From the NCBI GenBank assembly GCA_964520615.1, contig CAZFNL010000018.1:1-28732 (forward strand): a stretch of 28,732 nt of DNA, read 5' to 3'. Below are positions 1 through 7,044 of the stretch, piece by piece. Each line of letters starts with the position of its first letter. Within the stretch, counting starts at the first letter, position 1. The position numbers and the translations under genes are program-made. Under the pieces are notes generated by a model. The model was not told the origin of the DNA. It did not search any database and saw only the letters and a program-made list of their open reading frames with translations. This DNA is from JAMCUI01 sp964520615. Lineage in GTDB: Bacteria; Patescibacteriota; Microgenomatia; 2-02-FULL-39-11.

Positions 1-119
1 TAACAAAAGAGGAGAGGGAAAAAATCGGCCTGTCTGACGGACTGATCAGACTCTCAGTTGGTATCGAAGATGTTGAAGATTTGATAGCAGACTTAAAGCA
101 GGGGTTGGAGAAAATATAA
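1..119 (+). CDS. C-terminal fragment of a Cys/Met-metabolism PLP-dependent enzyme
   Basis: The frame starting at base 3 is open from the left edge to TAA at 117-119 and encodes about 38 residues. The piece GLSDGLIRLSVGIEDVEDLI is the very characteristic C-terminal signature of the cystathionine gamma-synthase / methionine gamma-lyase / O-acetylhomoserine sulfhydrylase family. In that family the arginine of LIRLSVG binds the substrate carboxylate, and the ED-LI-DL helix closes the protein. Which member it is cannot be told from this fragment. It converges on the aminotransferase gene with only 11 bases between the stop codons, a C run followed by a T run. Confidence 0.85.
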   Translation, partial: TKEEREKIGLSDGLIRLSVGIEDVEDLIADLKQGLEKI

Positions 120-130
120 CCCCTTTTTTC

Positions 131-2062
131 TTATGCAGCAGGCCAAGTCCAACCGGAGGTTTTTGCTTTTCTTATTACAGCAGCAAATTCAGGTCTTTTC
201 TCGCCGCCAAACTCTTCTGCTTTCCTCAAAAGCTCATTAAGAATGATTTCTTTTGAATCTCCGGGGATACTCTTATCGAATAAAACTTGGAGCGCCACAT
301 CCTTGGCTATACCGATTTTCAAAGCCGTGGGTGTCTCAAAGGAGTAATTTTGTCTGAGAAAACGGGTATATTTTGATTTCTCGGGATTTGGACCCACAGA
401 ATATTTTTTAGCCGGAATACATTCTGTTCCGGGCAGTGAGAATACGCCAATTTCCACACCGGCGTTGCTGTATTTTACCGAATCAACCGGAGCTTTACGG
501 TAGCCAAACATTCCCGCGCCAATAAGAACATAATCCGAGAGTTTGGTAAATTTATCTCCATATGCAATTTTCAACATTTCTTCATATGTTTCAGCATATA
601 ATTTTCTTCTCTTTTCATAATTTCCGGCGACACTTTCCACATGGCGCCGGAATTTGCCTGTTTTTTCATCCACCATCATCAGTCCTGCCATAATCATCTG
701 GGTCATCCCCGGCAGCCCCAATGTCTGATTATAATCAGGCCCAAGCATCGCTTGCCTCAACCTTTTGCATTTGTCTTTCCTTATTGCAGTATGCACAATG
801 CCAAGGCGCATGCCCGGCGCCAGTTTTTTTGACGTGGTTTCAATAGTTACTGTTTGTTCGGGGAGAAATCTGCCAAAAGTTGAATTGTCATCCAAACCAA
901 GGTCGCGATATGCCCGGTCTTCCCAAACCATAATATTTTTATGTTTTTTACTAATCATATCTGCTATTTCTTTTTTATTTCCGATGGGGAGAGGCAAGGG
1001 GTTTCCTTCAGAGGTGTAAAATGAATCGCAGTTGTCGGTACTTAGTGCCCGGTCAAGATCGTCAAGATCTATCGTACCGTCTTCTTCCTGTTTCACAATT
1101 CTGAATTTCAGCTCGTTTCGTCTCATCATTTCCTGTGCCGCCATAAGGACTCCTGCGTAAGTCGATTCAGTGACTGCCATAACAGCAGGTTTATGCTTGT
1201 TTCTTCTGTATTCCACCATCGTTTTTAGCATACTGTGAAGCACGTCCTGCGAACCGTTCATCATCCATACGGCATCAATCGCATTTTTCTTTCCGTGTAC
1301 TTTCTCAATTCTTCCGGCATCCTGTTTGTCTAAATAATATCTGACTATCTTTTCATGAAGTGACGGTGTTCCTCCCGCGCCGTCTCTTGCGTATTGCAGA
1401 ATGTCCAGGACCCTTTCCCGATCCACTAAATTATCACGTGGTTTCCAGGATTTGATCTCGTCAAATACGTCTGAAGTGAGTAATTTCCAAAAGTCAAAGA
1501 GAGTTTCTTCAGGAAGCAGGCCGCCTCCCATGACGGTTTTTTTCAGGGGTTGTTTTGGGTCTTTTTTTGCCAGCCGTATCAGTTGTCCCAGGTATGCTTC
1601 TGGGGGTGGGGCAGGCCAGTGGTCCATCATACCGGGCTCTATATCACTCTTGAGCTGAAATACTGGTTTTTCTTTATTTACAGTCGTTGAAGGTGTCGGG
1701 ACGAATACAGATGCGTAAGCGGCCTGAGGGGATAAGTCAGGCCTTCTTTTGAAAATAACATTCCTTTGAGGAGGTTCACATCCTGTCAGCATCCTGAAAA
1801 CAGCTCTTTTGGTGGCAGGGCTAAATCCGCCTTCCGATGCCCATTCGGAAAAAAATGCGTCAGCAGTCTTGCGAAGCGCCAGTTTGTCAGAAGCCACTTT
1901 GTCCACTGGTACGGCATATTTTACCCAGCCAATATCGGTGCCGAAAGGTGGAAAAGGTTGCATGGGGACTCCGTCATTTGTACGGGGTGAAGGGGAAAAG
2001 TATGGTCCTACATGACTATAGCTTTGACCTCCGATATCTATATCGGTTTGTTCTTTTCCCAT
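131..2062 (-). CDS. Divergent class I/II aminotransferase with long N-terminal extension
   Basis: 643 residues, ATG start. Residues about 175-630 follow the fold-type I aminotransferase plan seen in MocR, LysN and kynurenine aminotransferase-like enzymes: GGGLLPEETLF (179-189), LQYARDGAGGTPSLHEKI (222-239), NGSQDVL (269-275) for the PLP-phosphate site, ESTYAG (299-304), EGNPLPLPIG (352-361) at the usual NPxG site, EDRAY (381-385) with the pyridine-N aspartate, and SKKLAPGMRLG (411-421), where K412 should be the Schiff-base lysine. The C-terminal arginine region is near 575. The first ~170 residues resemble no domain I recognise; the family is usually 400-480 residues. Substrate unknown. A -35-like TTGACA (minus strand, 2100-2095) and TATGAT/GATAAT lie upstream. 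Confidence 0.8.
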   Translation of the reverse strand: MGKEQTDIDIGGQSYSHVGPYFSPSPRTNDGVPMQPFPPFGTDIGWVKYAVPVDKVASDKLALRKTADAFFSEWASEGGFSPATKRAVFRMLTGCEPPQRNVIFKRRPDLSPQAAYASVFVPTPSTTVNKEKPVFQLKSDIEPGMMDHWPAPPPEAYLGQLIRLAKKDPKQPLKKTVMGGGLLPEETLFDFWKLLTSDVFDEIKSWKPRDNLVDRERVLDILQYARDGAGGTPSLHEKIVRYYLDKQDAGRIEKVHGKKNAIDAVWMMNGSQDVLHSMLKTMVEYRRNKHKPAVMAVTESTYAGVLMAAQEMMRRNELKFRIVKQEEDGTIDLDDLDRALSTDNCDSFYTSEGNPLPLPIGNKKEIADMISKKHKNIMVWEDRAYRDLGLDDNSTFGRFLPEQTVTIETTSKKLAPGMRLGIVHTAIRKDKCKRLRQAMLGPDYNQTLGLPGMTQMIMAGLMMVDEKTGKFRRHVESVAGNYEKRRKLYAETYEEMLKIAYGDKFTKLSDYVLIGAGMFGYRKAPVDSVKYSNAGVEIGVFSLPGTECIPAKKYSVGPNPEKSKYTRFLRQNYSFETPTALKIGIAKDVALQVLFDKSIPGDSKEIILNELLRKAEEFGGEKRPEFAAVIRKAKTSGWTWPAA

Positions 2063-2165
2063 CTTTCATCGTACATTATCATACTTTTTTGTTTTGTCAA
2101 ATGAAATACAGATGCCAGTTGCATATTTTACTGAAAAAAAAGATAATAGGTATGTATTTGGCTTT
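2063..2165. promoter_or_regulatory. Divergent promoter region between aminotransferase and prs
   Basis: Read on the minus strand there is TTGACA at 2100-2095 followed after about 14 bases by GATAAT, then a short leader with a purine-rich GAAAG before the aminotransferase ATG at 2062. This is a plausible sigma-70-type promoter. The prs side has no clear Shine-Dalgarno. It carries an in-frame TTG at 2094 and ATG at 2112 upstream of the preferred ATG at 2166. Confidence 0.45.
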
Positions 2166-3074
2166 ATGCAATCCGTAATTTTTTCAGGGAATTCCAATTT
2201 GCCTCTGGCTAAAGAAATAGCCGGAGAGGCAAAACTTCCACTCGGGAAAGTGGAAATTATAAGGTTTGCAGATTCTGAGTGTCGCGTCAGGATTGAGGAA
2301 GACGTTGAGGGAAAAGATGTTTTTATCATCCAGTCGCTCTCAAATCCCGTTGACGAAAACCTGATGGAGTTTCTTCTCCTGGGGGATGCCCTCAAAAGGG
2401 GAGAGGCAAGGAAGGTGATTGCGGTCTTGCCATATCACGGATACGCCAGACAGGACAGGCTACATCGTACTGGAGAAAGCCTCTCGGCCCATGTGGTGGC
2501 AAAGCTAATTGAGTCAGTAGGTTATGATAAGCTGGTAACCGTCGAACTACACAATGAGGCGATACTTGGTTTTTTTGAAATCCCCGTAACACATGTCTCT
2601 GGATTGTCGGTATTCCAGACGGAAGTTGAGAAAATTAAAAATGACGTAGTAGTGATCACACCGGATGCAGGAGCGCTAAAGCGCGCCCAGAAGTTTGCCG
2701 AGCATCTGGATCTGCCGCTTGCTTTAATCGAAAAGAAAAGGGATCTGGACCGGCCGCATACAATTCTCTCGATGCGTGTAGTAGGGGAAGTGAAGGATAA
2801 GACGGCAATCATTGTTGATGACGTCATCGTCACAGGCGGGACACTGGTGAACGCGGCGTATCTTTTGAAGGAAAAAGGAGCAAAAAAAGTGATTGCTGTA
2901 GCCACACACGCTGATTTTGTCGGCGGGGCTGACAAGATACTCCAGGACAGCCCGCTTGACCAGGTATGGGTAACAGACAGCATCGTGATTCCGCCGGATC
3001 GGCGTTTTCCCAAACTGAAGGTTTTCTCCATTGCCGCCACAATAGCCTCGGGTATAAAAAAGATGGTAAAATGA
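2166..3074 (+). CDS. prs: Ribose-phosphate pyrophosphokinase (PRPP synthetase)
   Basis: Makes PRPP from ribose-5-phosphate and ATP for nucleotide, His and Trp synthesis. With ATG at 2166 it has 302 residues and begins MQSVIFSGNSN, matching the family's first strand (xxFSGNxN). An in-frame TTG at 2094 would add 24 residues overlapping a divergent promoter box, so I reject it. Visible motifs: GYARQDR (92-98) for ATP binding, TVELHNEAILGFF (125-137), and the PRPP/ribose-5-phosphate loop IIVDDVIVTGGTL (215-227). The sequence RTGESLS after GYARQDR, and V rather than D before TGGT, look more like archaeal-type PRPP synthetases than the bacterial REPITA/DTAGT form. Followed by a 208-bp gap before recR. 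Confidence 0.93.
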   Translation: MQSVIFSGNSNLPLAKEIAGEAKLPLGKVEIIRFADSECRVRIEEDVEGKDVFIIQSLSNPVDENLMEFLLLGDALKRGEARKVIAVLPYHGYARQDRLHRTGESLSAHVVAKLIESVGYDKLVTVELHNEAILGFFEIPVTHVSGLSVFQTEVEKIKNDVVVITPDAGALKRAQKFAEHLDLPLALIEKKRDLDRPHTILSMRVVGEVKDKTAIIVDDVIVTGGTLVNAAYLLKEKGAKKVIAVATHADFVGGADKILQDSPLDQVWVTDSIVIPPDRRFPKLKVFSIAATIASGIKKMVK

Positions 3075-3282
3075 GATTATGGAATGAGGTAAAATCCTTG
3101 CTAACGAATTTTTCAGACACGCCAAAAATTGTCAGTCGTTGAAGGTCTTTGCAATATTAGCATATCCTTTTAGATCGGTTGCAATTGCATTTAGGGCGGT
3201 CTTCAAAATTGTTACCTTCGGATTTTTCGGACAGGTCGATCCTCAAAATTATTAATTTCAGCTTTAGGAGAATAAATATAAA

Positions 3283-3906
3283 ATGAAAATCCTCCCAAAA
3301 TCTGTAGAGAAACTGATAGAGTCTTTTGAAAGGTTGCCTGGTATCGGCCCAAAAACCGCCTCGCGGCTGACATTTTATCTACTTCACGTGCCGCAGGAGG
3401 AGCTGGATGAATTTTCCGATTCCCTCAAAAATCTCAAAAATAAAACCGTCTACTGTTCCAAATGCTTTAATATAGGTGAGAGTGATCCGTGTGTAGTGTG
3501 TGCCAGTTTGGATAGAGATGAATCAACAGTTTGTGTGGTAGAACAACCAATAGATATCCTTTCGCTTGAGCGTACAGGAAAGTACAGGGGTATCTATCAT
3601 GTGCTTCATGGAGCGATAAACCCGCTAAACAATATCGGTCCTGATGAAATAAAGATAGCCGAGCTTCTAAGGCGGGTAAAATCGGGTAAAATAAAGGAAG
3701 TGATACTGGCAACCAATCCCAATGTGGAAGGAGAGGCTACGGCAATGTATATACGGCGCGAAATCTCAAATGTCAAATCTCAAATGTCAAATCTTTCCGA
3801 TTTGAAGGTTACAAGATTGGCACACGGATTGCCTGTCGGCGGGGATCTGGAATATGCTGATGAGGTGACACTGTCTCGATCCTTGGAGGGACGTCAGGAA
3901 TATTAA
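3283..3906 (+). CDS. recR: Recombination protein RecR
   Basis: 207 residues, usual family length about 200. Acts with RecF/RecO in RecA loading at gaps. The N-terminal helix-hairpin-helix (FERLPGIGPKTASRLTFYLL, 15-34) is followed by the four-cysteine zinc finger (C58, C61, C70, C73) and the Toprim domain (VVEQPIDI 85-92; ATNPNVEGEATA 143-154). The C-terminal Walker-like part is LAHGLPVGGDLEYADEVTLSRSLEGR. AGGAG at 3266-3270 lies 12 bases before ATG. Odd feature: residues about 161-171, between YIRRE and LKVTRLAHG, are encoded by five tandem heptamers (3761-3795) and look like an extra loop of several residues. DUF59 follows after 5 bases, suggesting cotranscription. Confidence 0.95.
   Translation: MKILPKSVEKLIESFERLPGIGPKTASRLTFYLLHVPQEELDEFSDSLKNLKNKTVYCSKCFNIGESDPCVVCASLDRDESTVCVVEQPIDILSLERTGKYRGIYHVLHGAINPLNNIGPDEIKIAELLRRVKSGKIKEVILATNPNVEGEATAMYIRREISNVKSQMSNLSDLKVTRLAHGLPVGGDLEYADEVTLSRSLEGRQEY
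3761..3795. repeat. Heptamer tandem tract inside recR (5 units)
   Basis: Five consecutive 7-mers, AAATCTC AAATGTC AAATCTC AAATGTC AAATCTT, are read in frame as part of RecR. The same heptamer type (AAATGTC/AAAACTC) recurs between genes at 14381 and 19974. In a structural alignment to other RecR proteins this is a loop before the strand KVTRLAHG. Confidence 0.85.
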
Positions 3907-3911
3907 ATAAT

Positions 3912-4214
3912 ATGTTATCCAAAAAATTACTACTTGAACGGTTAAAAAATATACCCGATCCGGAATTGGGTATTTCCATTGTGGATTTGGGTCTGGTTTA
4001 TGATGTTAAGGCGGATAAAGAGGGTAATGTTGAGGTGACTATGACCCTCACTACAATGGGTTGTCCTCTTTTTGACCTTATAGCCGATCCGGTACGAATG
4101 GAGCTAAATAAGATAAAAGGCGTAAAAGACGTGACTGTCGAGCTGACTTTTGACCCGCCTTGGACGCCTGAAAAAATGAGTAAAGAAGCGAAAGTTAAGC
4201 TGGGGTTCTTTTAA
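3912..4214 (+). CDS. DUF59/MIP18-type Fe-S assembly protein (SufT/PaaD-like)
   Basis: 100 residues, typical for a stand-alone DUF59 domain. Motifs: DPELGISIVDLGLVYDV (16-32), MTLTTMGCPL with the conserved C51, and FDPPWTPEKMSKEAKVKLGF at the C-terminus. DUF59 proteins act in iron-sulfur cluster assembly or transfer. No suf genes are visible nearby, so the exact role (SufT-like or a phenylacetate PaaD relative) cannot be set; a generic metal-sulfur assembly factor is safest. Starts 5 bases after recR. Its last 53 bases, including the first two bases of the stop codon, are repeated exactly 75 bp downstream. Confidence 0.88.
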   Translation: MLSKKLLLERLKNIPDPELGISIVDLGLVYDVKADKEGNVEVTMTLTTMGCPLFDLIADPVRMELNKIKGVKDVTVELTFDPPWTPEKMSKEAKVKLGFF

Positions 4215-4288
4215 CAGTGAGCGAAAAACTCATCATGGACGCCTGAAAAAATGAGTAAAGAAGCGAAAGTTAAGCTGGGGTTCTTTTA
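4161..4288 (+). repeat. 53-bp exact direct repeat of the DUF59 gene 3' end
   Basis: Bases 4161-4213, encoding WTPEKMSKEAKVKLGFF and the start of the stop codon, recur without a mismatch at 4236-4288. The displacement is 75 bp with a 22-bp linker. The echo stays in the same frame and ends in TAG instead of TAA, but the stop at 4212-4214 separates it from the gene. Confidence 0.95.
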
Positions 4289-4290
4289 GA

Positions 4291-4381
4291 ATGCTAAGCG
4301 GAAAGAGTTAAGCGTGAAGGGTTCAGAATTATGAATAATGAATGATGAATTGGGAATAATGAATTAAGGATTAAGAATTAA
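4291..4381. repeat. Degenerate heptamer tandem tract (13 units)
   Basis: The run can be cut without a gap into thirteen 7-mers: ATGCTAA, GCGGAAA, GAGTTAA, GCGTGAA, GGGTTCA, GAATTAT, GAATAAT, GAATGAT, GAATTGG, GAATAAT, GAATTAA, GGATTAA, GAATTAA. The consensus is roughly GNNTNAA. It fills the space between the DUF59 echo and the next gene. Confidence 0.85.
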
Positions 4382-4393
4382 GATTTGAAAAAA

Positions 4394-4903
4394 ATGGGGA
4401 AAGCCAAAAAGATAATCGGGAAAATTATCGGTGGAGGATTTGAGGCAGTAAAAGAATCGGCAAAACAGATAGCCGATACTGTCAGTCCCGGGGCGCTTTT
4501 GGAACAGGCACTGGGAAAACAGAAGCAATCAGAAGACACAATGGGGGATTACCTGAAAAATCTAGGGGATCCCAACCTGACAGGAGATAAACTGAAAGAA
4601 AAAGAAGGGGAGTTTAAGACGGAGGATGAGAAGAAAATTGAGGAGGCAAGGAAACTCTTGCAGGCTTCGGGCGGTTTGCCAGAACATATGAGGTTGCCGA
4701 CAAAAGAGAAAGAGCTGCGGCCTTATGAACTGACCGTCCAAGAAGAGGAAAAAAAGAAAGCGGCGCAGGTGGAGGCCCAAAAAAAACAGCAGTCATCCAT
4801 GCCTGCCCCATCCGGAAAACAGCCTCGGGGAATGCTTTTTGGTAAAAGGAAATCCGGCGGAAAAGGATTTGAAGGGCTTTCAAAAGATACGAAAGTCGGA
4901 TAA
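4394..4903 (+). CDS. Small charged hypothetical protein
   Basis: 169 residues from ATG at 4394; an in-frame TTG at 4385 would add three. No Shine-Dalgarno is visible. The N-terminus is a basic, possibly amphipathic helix (KIIGKIIGGGFEAVKESAKQ). The middle is very rich in Lys and Glu with predicted helix or coiled coil. The C-terminal third has Pro, Gln and Gly (MPAPSGKQPRGMLFGKRK) and looks disordered. No catalytic motif or membrane segment. It resembles proteins I associate with Microgenomates annotated as DUF5660, but I cannot confirm that family from memory. Preceded by the heptamer tract and followed by 212 bp without a gene. Confidence 0.65.
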   Translation: MGKAKKIIGKIIGGGFEAVKESAKQIADTVSPGALLEQALGKQKQSEDTMGDYLKNLGDPNLTGDKLKEKEGEFKTEDEKKIEEARKLLQASGGLPEHMRLPTKEKELRPYELTVQEEEKKKAAQVEAQKKQQSSMPAPSGKQPRGMLFGKRKSGGKGFEGLSKDTKVG

Positions 4904-5115
4904 TATTTTATAAAGACGCTTGGTGAAAATTTTCTTAATCGCAAAGTTGGGAGGTCATAATAGTACGTTATTGAGTAGAGTTTCATCAGTATTATCACTT
5001 ATCTTATATTTTAAATTAAGTTGGAATAAGCGTTTGGTATGCGATTTACGAAAATTTTCATCCGCTTCGCATCTTTTAATAATCTAAAAATAGATATAAA
5101 TTCATAACTCCTTTT
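4904..5115. other. AT-rich intergenic region upstream of cysS
   Basis: No open frame of note. A segment at 4917-4944 (CGCTTGGT, GAAAATTTTC, ATCGC) is loosely echoed at 5031-5067 (CGTTTGGT, GAAAATTTTC, with an insertion between). Close to cysS there is a possible -10 GATATAAAT about 20 bases before the ATG, with no Shine-Dalgarno. Confidence 0.4.
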
Positions 5116-6612
5116 ATGCTGCGTTTATACAATTCACTGACACGGAAAATTGAAGAATTCAAACCGATTAAAGCGGGAGAGGTCGGATACTATTCCTGCG
5201 GGCCGACTGTATATGACTATGCCCATATAGGGCATGCCAGGACTTATATTTTTGCTGATATTTTGCAGAGGGTTTTGGAGATGGACGGTTATAAAGTAAA
5301 ACGAGTGATGAATATCACTGATGTGGGGCATCTGACCTCAGACAGCGATACGGGAGAGGATAAGATGGAAAAGGGTGCAAAAAAGGAAGGAAGAAGTGTT
5401 TGGGCGATAGCCAAGTTTTATACCGATGACTTTTTCCGGATGACTGAAAAGCTGAATATCAAAAAGCCAGAATATGTCACCCGCGCGACCGATTATATAA
5501 AAGAGATGATAGATTTGGTCAAACAGCTGGAAGAAAAAGGCTTTACATACAAAATTGCCGACGGCATATATTTTGACACGGCAAAGTTTCCAGCTTACGG
5601 CATTCTGACCGGGATGACATTTGTGGTGCTGCAGAAAGCACTCAAAGCCGGAGCTAGGGTAGAATTGGTATCAGGGAAGAAAAACGTGACTGATTTTGCA
5701 TTGTGGAAACTGACACCTCCCGGTGTCAAACGGCAGATGGAGTGGAGTAGTCCCTGGGGACGCGGATTTCCCGGCTGGCATATAGAATGTAGCGCCATGA
5801 GTATGAAGATTCTAGGAGATTCTTTTGATATCCATACGGGAGGAATCGACCATATACCAATCCATCATACCAATGAGATAGCCCAAAGCGAGGCGGCAAG
5901 CGGCAAGAAGTTTGTAAACTACTGGCTGCATGGGCAGCATCTTTTGGTTGAGGGTGAGAAAATGAGCAAATCCTTGGGTAATTTTTACCGTTTGAAAGAC
6001 ATCGTGGATAAGGGATACGGACCTCTTTCCCTGAGATATTTATTCCTTACTGCCAATTACCGTTCGTCAATGAATTTTACATGGAAGGCGCTCTCGGCGG
6101 CACAGACGGCTCTCAAAAATCTCTATATCCAGGCGGCACAATTGAACGAACAATCGGGACAAGAGTTGGAAAGCCGAGAAATTAGTGGAGAAGAAGCGGG
6201 CAGATTAAAGAGTAAATTTATCGAGGCAGTGAATGATGATTTGAATATGCCCAAAGCTCTGGCAATAGTGTGGGACACGCTGAAAAGCGATGTACGAAAA
6301 AGTGAAAAATACGGACTACTTTTAGATTTTGATAACGTATTGGGTTTAGGTTTAGGATCTGCGGTTGTTGAGGAGGTTGAGATTCCCAGGGAAATTCAGG
6401 AGCTGGTAGAAAAAAGAGCAAAGTTTAGAGAAGAGAAGAAATTTGCAGAATCGGATAAACTGAGAAAAGAAATAGAAAATAGGGGATATACGGTAGAAGA
6501 TACACCAGTAGTTCGTTCCGTAAATTCTGACATCCGGACCAATTTTGACAACCGACTGGAAAATCAAAGGAACAAAGTACCAGCAGGGCAGGTAGTAAAG
6601 AAAAAAGCATAA
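5116..6612 (+). CDS. cysS: Cysteinyl-tRNA synthetase
   Basis: 498 residues, class I aminoacyl-tRNA synthetase charging tRNA-Cys. Zinc and cysteine-binding residues are present: C28 in SCGPTVYDYAHIGHARTY, C225 in GWHIECSAMS, then H250 and E254 in IHHTNEIAQSEA. The HIGH motif is at 37-40 and KMSKS at 282-286. The DALR/anticodon helical region ends with FAESDKLRKEIENRGYTVEDTP. After that, where the family normally ends within a few residues (Gly-Thr-x-Trp type tail), there are 35 residues (464-498) largely encoded by a dispersed 79-nt palindromic element. The core is intact, so the enzyme should be functional. It precedes the rpsF cluster by 53 bases. Confidence 0.96.
   Translation: MLRLYNSLTRKIEEFKPIKAGEVGYYSCGPTVYDYAHIGHARTYIFADILQRVLEMDGYKVKRVMNITDVGHLTSDSDTGEDKMEKGAKKEGRSVWAIAKFYTDDFFRMTEKLNIKKPEYVTRATDYIKEMIDLVKQLEEKGFTYKIADGIYFDTAKFPAYGILTGMTFVVLQKALKAGARVELVSGKKNVTDFALWKLTPPGVKRQMEWSSPWGRGFPGWHIECSAMSMKILGDSFDIHTGGIDHIPIHHTNEIAQSEAASGKKFVNYWLHGQHLLVEGEKMSKSLGNFYRLKDIVDKGYGPLSLRYLFLTANYRSSMNFTWKALSAAQTALKNLYIQAAQLNEQSGQELESREISGEEAGRLKSKFIEAVNDDLNMPKALAIVWDTLKSDVRKSEKYGLLLDFDNVLGLGLGSAVVEEVEIPREIQELVEKRAKFREEKKFAESDKLRKEIENRGYTVEDTPVVRSVNSDIRTNFDNRLENQRNKVPAGQVVKKKA
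6505..6583 (+). repeat. 79-nt palindromic element, copy 1 (inside cysS 3' end)
   Basis: Begins CCAGTAGTTCGTTCC and ends GGAACAAAGTACCAG, imperfect inverted arms. It matches the reverse complement of 8042-8119 at 63 of 78 positions by hand count, with no gap over those 78, and also matches 16943-17020 on the same strand with one gap. The arms and the AAATCAAAGGAAC block are best conserved. In frame it encodes CysS residues about 464-490. Confidence 0.88.
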
Positions 6613-6650
6613 CTCACTTCCATTTTCCTATTTTATTTTTTAGCTGTATC

Positions 6651-6665
6651 TGGTATACTATCGCC
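6651..6665 (+). promoter_or_regulatory. Extended -10 promoter placing the start site at the rpsF ATG
   Basis: TGGTATACT at 6651-6659 is an extended -10 (TG-N-TATACT). Only six bases separate it from the rpsF ATG at 6666, so transcription would start at or next to the start codon and give a leaderless mRNA. There is no good -35 box and no Shine-Dalgarno. Confidence 0.55.
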
Positions 6666-6986
6666 ATGCTAAGAAAGTATGAATTGACGCTGATATTCCG
6701 TATTTCTGTGACAGATGAAAAAGTAAAAAAGACTTTAGAGGAAATCGGGAAAATGATCTCCTCTTCAGGCAAAGTGACAAAAACCACAGAATGGGGTAAA
6801 CGCGAGTTATCTTATCCTATAAAAAAAGAGAAGGAAGGAAAATATTTGCTTTTGGATATGGAAGCAGATGGAAATAATCTTCTAGGCCTAAAAGAAAAGT
6901 TCAAGCTGAATGAGGCAATCCTGCGTTATTTATTTGTCAGACTGCCCGAACAAAAAAAGAAAGCCAAAGAAAAGAAAGATAAGTAA
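6666..6986 (+). CDS. rpsF: 30S ribosomal protein S6
   Basis: 106 residues, normal for bS6. Opens MLRKYELTLIF and contains EWGKRELSYPIKKEKEGKYLLLDME and the final strand EAILRYLFVRL, all typical of S6. A Lys-rich tail (EQKKKAKEKKDK) closes it. S6 sits on the platform of the small subunit with S18, encoded two genes downstream. First gene of the conserved rpsF-ssb-rpsR cluster, probably read from the extended -10 promoter just before it. Confidence 0.96.
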   Translation: MLRKYELTLIFRISVTDEKVKKTLEEIGKMISSSGKVTKTTEWGKRELSYPIKKEKEGKYLLLDMEADGNNLLGLKEKFKLNEAILRYLFVRLPEQKKKAKEKKDK

Positions 6987-7044
6987 ATATTCGTGAGAAT
7001 GGAATGCCGGGTAGAATTTCTGGCGACACAAAGGAGGATGAAAT

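Noticed and set aside
2094..2165. N-terminal 24-residue extension of PRPP synthetase from a TTG start
   Set aside because: The family begins at MQSVIFSGNSN; the extension overlaps the TTGACA box of the divergent gene and has no Shine-Dalgarno.
2112..2200. Echo of the prs 5' end (two ATG-containing segments 54 bp apart)
   Set aside because: Only scattered matches in AT-rich sequence, no block of identity beyond ATGC.
2522..3040. 172-residue open frame on the minus strand across prs
   Set aside because: Antisense shadow of a clear PRPP synthetase; composition Ser/Thr-rich and no family resemblance.
3075..3282. Hidden gene or RNA between prs and recR
   Set aside because: No open frame with a start, no strong hairpin; only a loose 13-base repeat (GGTC..TCAAAATT) 40 bp apart.
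4212..4289. Stop-codon readthrough extending the DUF59 protein into its echo
   Set aside because: The frame is kept but contains TAA and then TGA before the echo; no recoding signal is seen.
4291..4381. CRISPR array
   Set aside because: Units are 7 bases with no spacers; it is a tandem heptamer tract and no cas gene is present.
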